Below, piece by piece: positions 7,512-9,312 of a DNA stretch of 9,312 nt; positions within the stretch are counted from its first letter, which is position 1, and each line of letters starts with the position of its first letter. This DNA is from Lysobacterales bacterium (lineage in GTDB: Bacteria; Pseudomonadota; Gammaproteobacteria; Xanthomonadales; SZUA-36). The notes beneath the pieces are model-generated. The model saw nothing but the letters and a program-made list of their open reading frames with translations, was not told where the DNA came from and did not search any database. The DNA lies in assembly GCA_021648045.1 (NCBI GenBank), contig JAKITM010000091.1:1-9312 (forward strand), read 5' to 3'. The position numbers were made by a program, and so were the translations under genes.

Positions 7512-8179
7512 AATTACTGGCTATTGATACCTCTTCAGCGGCCTTGAGTATCGCCGCCTGTGCCGATGGAAACATCGCCGAGCGCTTGGAAACAGCGCCG
7601 CGGCAACACGCCGAAAAAATCCTTCAGTTCATTGATGCGGTACTGGCAGACCTCAGTATTGAGTTAACAGATCTGGATGCCATAGCCTATGGTTACGGGC
7701 CCGGCAGTTTTACTTCTTTGCGTATCGGTTTGGGAGTGGTTCAGGGACTGGCGTTGGGAGCCGGTCTACGGGTTATCCCGATATCATCTTTATTAACTGT
7801 GGCACAAGCTGCTACGCCTGCAGACCAGAAACATAGCCTAGTGTGTATGGATGCTCGCATGGGTGAGGTTTATACAGCGGCTTGCGAACGCAATGCAGCA
7901 GGGTTAATGCAATTGGCCTCAACAGAAAAAGTCTGCCCGCCAGCCGAAGTAAGCATACCCACTAACGATGACTGGATCGCCCTTGGTAATGGTTTTTCTG
8001 AATATCAGGATCAGTTTGCTGATATTCATCGGGTGATCAGCGACTGCTGGCCGCTGGCAACGGCTATGCTAGCACTAGTCAAGCCGCAGCTTGAAGCCGG
8101 CAATACCCTCGACCCGGCAGAAGTCCTACCCCAATATGTTCGCAACAAAGTAGCCAAAACCATAAAAGAACGCCAGTAA
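7508..8179 (+). CDS. tsaB: tRNA threonylcarbamoyladenosine biosynthesis protein TsaB
   Basis: A 223-residue protein (E. coli TsaB/YeaZ is 231) with the ASKHA-type fold. TsaB is the non-catalytic partner that dimerises with TsaD and, with TsaE, transfers the threonylcarbamoyl group made by TsaC onto A37 of ANN-decoding tRNAs in the cytoplasm. Visible signatures are the start MKLLAIDTSSAALSIA (phosphate-1-like strand), Y63-G-P-G-S-F-T-S-L-R-I-G74, M114-D-A-R-M-G-E-V-Y, and a C-terminal QYVRNKVA typical of the family. The usual SFTGLRIG reads SFTSLRIG here (Ser70 for Gly), a small local departure. The start codon overlaps the yoaA stop by 4 bp and has a good Shine-Dalgarno. It is the last gene of the run; the REP-like palindromes lie about 65 bp after its stop. 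Confidence 0.95.
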   Translation: MKLLAIDTSSAALSIAACADGNIAERLETAPRQHAEKILQFIDAVLADLSIELTDLDAIAYGYGPGSFTSLRIGLGVVQGLALGAGLRVIPISSLLTVAQAATPADQKHSLVCMDARMGEVYTAACERNAAGLMQLASTEKVCPPAEVSIPTNDDWIALGNGFSEYQDQFADIHRVISDCWPLATAMLALVKPQLEAGNTLDPAEVLPQYVRNKVAKTIKERQ

Positions 8180-8190
8180 CCCCCCCATAA

Positions 8191-8206
8191 CACGCGTAAA
8201 CTCCAA
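8191..8206 (+). repeat. Decayed REP flank, direct copy of 8314-8329
   Basis: CACGCGTAAACTCCAA matches CACGCGTAAACCCCAA at 8314-8329 at 15 of 16 positions. The second copy spans the outer edge of the intact right-hand REP and its flank, so the first copy is probably the remnant of another REP whose stem has been lost. Confidence 0.55.
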
Positions 8207-8211
8207 ACAAC

Positions 8212-8245
8212 CAAACCTACTTCCAGGATATTCAAACCAACTTCC
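8212..8245 (+). repeat. Imperfect direct repeat with a 21-bp period
   Basis: CAAACCTACTTCC (8212-8224) recurs as CAAACCAACTTCC (8233-8245) with one difference in 13 bases. The second copy abuts the left REP palindrome, so the unit may be part of the repeated mobile cassette rather than independent. Confidence 0.5.
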
Positions 8246-8319
8246 GCGTGGGCATAAATACCCACCCTACCAAAACCCGCAACAAGCCAATGCATGGGGT
8301 GGGCATTTATGCCCACGCG
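8245..8319. repeat. REPIN-like element: two inverted REP palindromes around a 29-bp spacer
   Basis: The left arm (8245-8267) and right arm (8297-8319) are 23-nt inverted repeats matching at 22 positions. Each arm is itself a hairpin: GTGGGCATAAATACCCAC at 8248-8265 (one C-A mismatch) and the perfect GTGGGCATTTATGCCCAC at 8299-8316. Two REP palindromes in opposite orientation with a short spacer is the definition of a REPIN, a non-autonomous element mobilised by RAYT transposases. No RAYT gene is in the window. Its place between tsaB and the next promoter is typical; it may also protect or end the upstream transcript. Confidence 0.8.
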
Positions 8320-8362
8320 TAAACCCCAAGCCGCCCCGCTCCTGTTCCAAGAGTATTGATAA

Positions 8363-8380
8363 GCATAAACCCCCACCCCA
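8363..8380 (+). repeat. Decayed REP half-palindrome
   Basis: GCATAAACCCCCACCCCA matches GCATAAATACCCACCCTA of the left REP (8252-8269) at 15 of 18 positions. The 5' stem half is missing, so it would no longer fold. It suggests repeated REP insertion and decay in this gap. Confidence 0.45.
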
Positions 8381-8406
8381 ATGTGGCAACCAAGCCTGAA
8401 TAAATT

Positions 8407-8415
8407 TGGTATGAT
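8407..8415 (+). promoter_or_regulatory. Extended -10 promoter for the sigma factor gene
   Basis: TGGTATGAT combines a TGn extension with TATGAT (five of six to TATAAT). No clear -35 lies at 17 bp, as tolerated for extended -10 promoters. The expected transcription start is near 8422, about 23 nt before the GTG at 8445, leaving room for the ribosome-binding site. It looks like a housekeeping rather than an ECF-type promoter. Confidence 0.5.
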
Positions 8416-8434
8416 TGTACGCTGGGAATGAAAC

Positions 8435-8439
8435 AGGGA
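8435..8439 (+). promoter_or_regulatory. Shine-Dalgarno deciding the GTG start of the sigma gene
   Basis: AGGGA sits 5 nt before GTG at 8445. The alternative in-frame TTG at 8415 has no such site and overlaps the -10 element. ATG at 8443 is out of frame and stops after nine codons. Confidence 0.65.
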
Positions 8440-8444
8440 CATAT

Positions 8445-9038
8445 GTGCTCAATATCAGCACTCCAAACATAGCTAATTTCGATATAGAGACTGTACTAAG
8501 CGCGATTACTGCCGGTGAGCCTGCAGCTGAAACCGCGCTCGTACGGCAGTACTCCCGTGGTTTATTGTTAATGCTGACTCAGCGCTGCGGCGATGTCGAG
8601 TTGGCCTCGGATATTCACCAGGATGCATTCATGGTGGTATTAACGCGCTTGCGCAAACAAGCACTAGATAATCCTAAGCAGGTTAAAGCCTTCATCCATA
8701 CCACCGCTGTAAATTTATTTATCAATCATTTCCGTAAAGAAAAACGCCGAAATACCTGGGGTGATGGTGATGCTATTGATGCCGCTGTAGACCCTATGCC
8801 GGATCAAGTTACACGCCTGGAAAAAAAGGATACCGCAGAGCTGGTACATACCGTTATTAATGAGCTGCCCGGTAGTCGCGATCGGAAAATTCTATGGCTG
8901 TATTTCATCGATGAATTAGAAAAACCGAACATCTGTGCACAGCTGGATTTGTCCACTGAACACTTTGACCGAGTGCTTTACCGTGCCAAGCAGCGCTTAC
9001 GCCAAAAACTTGAGTTTCAGATGAGAGATTTTCGCTAA
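8445..9038 (+). CDS. ECF-type RNA polymerase sigma factor (sigma-70 family)
   Basis: A 197-residue protein from GTG 8445 (207 if the TTG at 8415 were used). Region 2 covers about residues 28-103: a helix beginning ETALVRQY, the core-binding segment A54-S-D-I-H-Q-D-A-F, and the -10-recognition helix ending N90-L-F-I-N-H-F-R-K-E-K-R-R102. A short acidic linker with no region 3 follows (104-123). Region 4 (about 129-192) reads ELPGSRDRKILWLYF then a helix-turn-helix, L-D-L-S-T-E-H-F-D-R-V-L-Y-R-A-K-Q-R-L-R, for -35 recognition. The two-domain layout and size are those of extracytoplasmic-function sigma factors, which direct RNA polymerase to dedicated promoters and are usually held by an anti-sigma. 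The gene after it, starting 12 bp downstream, is a candidate for that role. The ECF subgroup and target genes cannot be told from sequence alone. Confidence 0.88.
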   Translation: MLNISTPNIANFDIETVLSAITAGEPAAETALVRQYSRGLLLMLTQRCGDVELASDIHQDAFMVVLTRLRKQALDNPKQVKAFIHTTAVNLFINHFRKEKRRNTWGDGDAIDAAVDPMPDQVTRLEKKDTAELVHTVINELPGSRDRKILWLYFIDELEKPNICAQLDLSTEHFDRVLYRAKQRLRQKLEFQMRDFR

Positions 9039-9039
9039 T

Positions 9040-9044
9040 GGTGA
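9040..9044 (+). promoter_or_regulatory. Shine-Dalgarno favouring the ATG at 9051
   Basis: GGTGA lies 6 nt before the ATG at 9051. The alternative in-frame ATG at 9087 is preceded only by weak purine-rich sequence. Confidence 0.5.
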
Positions 9045-9050
9045 CAGTCT

Positions 9051-9312
9051 ATGAGTAGGAACCTTAAAGATGATGATGGTACTGCTATGAAAGCAATCGT
9101 TTATAACAATGAATATAGCCTTGAGATGGCTCTGGCTGATGTCGATGCCTATGTGCGCGGCAAGCTGGAATCAAGCAAACACAACAGTTTTGAGCTGTTT
9201 TTGCTGAATCACCCGCAACTACAAGATGAAGTGGAAACTGCCCTAGTCGCAAGAGTGGGACTGATGGCATTAGGTAAGCAGCAGGTTCTTTCAGGTATAG
9301 AATCTGATGGTA
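9051..9312 (+). CDS. Uncharacterised protein with anti-sigma-like N-terminus, 3' end outside the window
   Basis: Eighty-seven codons are visible, open to the window edge. The start is ATG 9051 (12 bp after the sigma stop, GGTGA upstream) or, less likely, in-frame ATG 9087. I do not recognise a named family. The segment DVDAYVRGKLESSKH followed by FELFLLNHPQLQDEVE has the shape of anti-sigma N-termini (a 'Y..G.L' helix, then 'FE..L...P.L..E'). The visible part is acidic and helical, with no cysteine, so it is not a zinc-binding ZAS anti-sigma as far as seen. Position and spacing support co-transcription with the sigma gene. Whether a membrane segment or effector domain follows is unknown. The anti-sigma role is inference. 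Confidence 0.7.
   Translation, partial: MSRNLKDDDGTAMKAIVYNNEYSLEMALADVDAYVRGKLESSKHNSFELFLLNHPQLQDEVETALVARVGLMALGKQQVLSGIESDG

Larger units (their letters stand above)
8180..8444. other. Intergenic region with a REP cluster and the sigma-gene promoter
   Basis: This 265-bp gap holds no credible gene. It starts with a run of seven C (8180-8186), followed by a decayed REP flank (8191-8206), a 21-bp direct repeat (8212-8245), a REPIN-like inverted pair (8245-8319), another decayed REP half (8363-8380), and an extended -10 element just before the sigma gene. No GC hairpin with a U-run was found, so any transcription stop after tsaB would depend on the REP hairpins or on Rho. Confidence 0.75.

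Noticed and set aside
8245..8267. Left REP hairpin considered as an intrinsic terminator of the mrcB-tsaB operon.
   Set aside because: No U-run follows the stem (CCCTACC comes next); it may still slow polymerase or protect mRNA, but the rule for an intrinsic terminator is not met.
8191..8329. Repeats after tsaB considered as a CRISPR array.
   Set aside because: Repeats are palindromic, in mixed orientation, few in number and without regular spacers; no cas gene is nearby.
8026..8442. A 138-codon minus-strand frame covering the end of tsaB and the REP region.
   Set aside because: It is antisense to tsaB and its middle is a translation of the REP palindromes (VGINAHP, VGIYAHA), a classic spurious ORF.

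Overview
The window looks like chromosomal DNA of a gammaproteobacterium, probably a marine or Cellvibrio/Pseudomonas-like lineage. The clues are a PBP1b-type peptidoglycan synthase with a UB2H domain, an LpoP-like TPR lipoprotein directly after it, the YoaA helicase next to TsaB, and a GTGGGCAT-type REP palindrome. The genus is an inference only; no rRNA or other marker gene is present.

Layout. Positions 1-2394 (minus strand) hold most of a large glycosyltransferase that runs off the left edge: a GT-A-like N-terminal segment, a GT4-type catalytic core, then a coiled coil of 28-residue repeats ending in an SRSWKLTKPLR motif. A 217-bp gap (2395-2611) separates it from a divergent plus-strand run of four closely spaced genes: mrcB (2612-4987, PBP1b), an lpoP-like lipoprotein (5006-5518), yoaA (5529-7511, XPD/DinG-type iron-sulfur helicase) and tsaB (7508-8179, tRNA t6A synthesis). 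Gaps are 18 and 10 bp, then a 4-bp ATGA overlap, so this is very probably one operon. A 265-bp non-coding stretch (8180-8444) follows. It contains a REPIN-like pair of inverted palindromes, several decayed related pieces, and an extended -10 promoter. Last comes a second unit: an ECF-type sigma factor (best start GTG at 8445) and, 12 bp after its stop, the first 87 codons of a gene whose N-terminus resembles anti-sigma factors but has no cysteine in the visible part.

How the genes fit together. PBP1b polymerises and cross-links peptidoglycan, and the lipoprotein is very likely its outer-membrane activator, so mrcB-lpoP is a functional pair. YoaA and TsaB share the transcript but act in DNA repair and tRNA modification. 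The glycosyltransferase belongs to surface polysaccharide or protein glycosylation and is transcribed away from the operon. The sigma/anti-sigma candidate pair is an independent regulatory module whose target, probably in the genes to the right, is outside the window.

Most of the window is well-understood housekeeping DNA. The less ordinary parts are the multi-domain glycosyltransferase, the REPIN cluster, and the sigma module with its uncharacterised partner. I saw no CRISPR array, tRNA, rRNA, insertion sequence or phage gene.
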